NCBI RefSeq assembly: GCF_000006445.2
Contig: NC_006049.2
Coordinates: 1 to 64,000 of the forward strand
DNA from: Debaryomyces hansenii CBS767
Taxonomy: Eukaryota > Ascomycota > Pichiomycetes > Serinales > Debaryomycetaceae
Direction of reading: 5' to 3'
Length of the DNA: 64,000 nt
Position 1 is the first letter of the stretch; every line of letters begins with the position of its first letter. This document shows positions 63,262 through 64,000 of the stretch, in pieces. The notes under the pieces are model-generated. The model ran no database searches. It was not told the origin of the DNA and was given only the letters and a program-made list of their open reading frames with translations. Position numbers and translations under genes: made by a program.

Positions 63262-63870
63262 TTTTATTTAAATAAATATCAATTGGTTAGAAAGAAAATA
63301 ATATATTCAAAGATTTTAGCTTTACGTGTAAAGTTTGAATTTTATTTGATTCGACTTTATATACCGGTCGGACTTCTTGCCGCTTAATTCAAGATCTTGA
63401 ATTTGTTTGATTATAAGCCAATAGAAATGCTGTTCGTAGCTGTTTTCAATACTGAAATTATTGACCTTAACTAAGACGAATATGTGTCAGTAATATTCCT
63501 CCTGCACTGGAAAGAAGTGAAGTCTCTGCAACTAGAAGGATTTTAACTGGATCTTTTGTTGTCCGATATTTAATCATGTCGAAACTATTAAAGTAGCTAA
63601 TAATAATGTTACCTTACATCTAGAAACATTTCAAAGAGAAAGACGAGTTCTCTTAAGTTACAATTCAAAGTGGCATTATCGAGACGCGTTACCTAATTTG
63701 AAAGTTAAGTCCATACGCTAATAATTCATTAAACCTTATCTCTTTTTTTCGACCCCATACTTTAATAAGAATTAGCGGCACTTCCGAATTAGGCAGTTCC
63801 ATTATTACATATATATATGTTGAATATTAGCAGATAAATGATTGTTACGAAAATATAGAGGCTAGACAAG
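63262..63870. other. divergent intergenic region
   Basis: Between the GH81 gene (minus) and the partial secreted-protein gene (plus). AT-rich; ATATATATAT near 63810 precedes the right-hand gene. No gene seen. Confidence 0.4.
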
Positions 63871-64000
63871 ATGAAAGTATTAAATATTCTGACTATATTA
63901 TTTATTGCAACGACCACTACTGCCAATCAACTTCATTCAGATCCATTTAGTGACAATGTAGTTTACTTCGATACACATCTGGCAGAGAGAGAGCCCAATT
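63871..64000 (+). CDS. secreted protein, 5' end only
   Basis: The frame opens at an ATG and runs to the window edge (43 codons). MKVLNILTILFIATTTTANQ is a good signal peptide with likely cleavage near residue 18. The following residues LHSDPFSDNVVYFDTHLAER do not identify a family. Partial gene; the rest lies beyond the window. Confidence 0.6.
   Translation, partial: MKVLNILTILFIATTTTANQLHSDPFSDNVVYFDTHLAEREPN

Noticed and set aside
1..64000. tRNA genes, rRNA or CRISPR arrays
   Set aside because: No B-box-like GGTTCGA.TCC with a matching cloverleaf was found, no rRNA sequence was seen, and no regularly spaced repeats exist. A tRNAscan run would be decisive.
1..64000. Integrated viral or retrotransposon polyprotein
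   Set aside because: No reverse transcriptase, capsid or polymerase motif was seen in any long frame.

Overview
This window looks like a subtelomeric or chromosome-arm-end segment of a budding yeast (Saccharomycotina). Most of it is AT-rich with single-exon genes, several transporter and oxidoreductase families typical of yeast subtelomeres, and many decaying gene copies. A CTG-Ser-clade yeast (Debaryomycetaceae-like) is my best guess. The 525-codon receptor gene at 48035-49612 has no in-frame CTG, and a surface-protein gene (50766-51911) has CTG codons inside what would otherwise be an unbroken serine run. Species cannot be fixed from the sequence alone.

Layout. 1-3.9 kb: a gene-free stretch that from about 250 onward is almost devoid of G on the + strand. 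4.2-8.3 kb: one long, GC-rich, uninterrupted gene on the minus strand. It encodes a 1386-residue protein whose middle part carries a tyrosine-recombinase-like constellation (R748, K782, R860, H895, Y904). Two decayed partial copies of the same gene lie at 13.2-14.0 kb and 20.3-20.8 kb. 8.9-31.6 kb: a decay zone that mixes relics with intact genes. The relics are tannase, allantoate-permease-like MFS, Baeyer-Villiger monooxygenase with one nonsense codon, an old-yellow-enzyme fragment joined to an antisense peptide-transporter fragment, a Rid-like fragment and a siderophore-transporter relic. The intact genes are two MFS transporters, a serine beta-lactamase-like hydrolase, a killer-preprotoxin-like protein and a small secreted cysteine protein.

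31.7-64 kb: mostly intact genes. These are an ABC-F ATPase, two copies of a divergent pair of DUP/COS-like membrane proteins, a Faa2-like acyl-CoA synthetase, a Mug135-like pair (broken), a 2H phosphoesterase, an Ayr1-like reductase with a frameshift, a flavin monooxygenase, a Gpr1/Git3-type receptor, an Op4-like secreted protein, a Tpo1/Flu1-like drug or polyamine exporter, a Dal5-family permease, a UPF0303 protein, the divergent FDC1-PAD1 pair, a GH81 endo-beta-1,3-glucanase, and the 5' end of a secreted protein gene cut by the window edge.

How the genes fit together. FDC1 and PAD1 share a promoter region and form one pathway: Pad1 makes the prenylated flavin that Fdc1 uses to decarboxylate cinnamic and ferulic acids. 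The other genes look like environment-facing accessory functions (uptake, export, detoxification, surface and secreted proteins) rather than one operon-like system. The most unusual items are the recombinase-like gene with its G-poor flank and its fossils.
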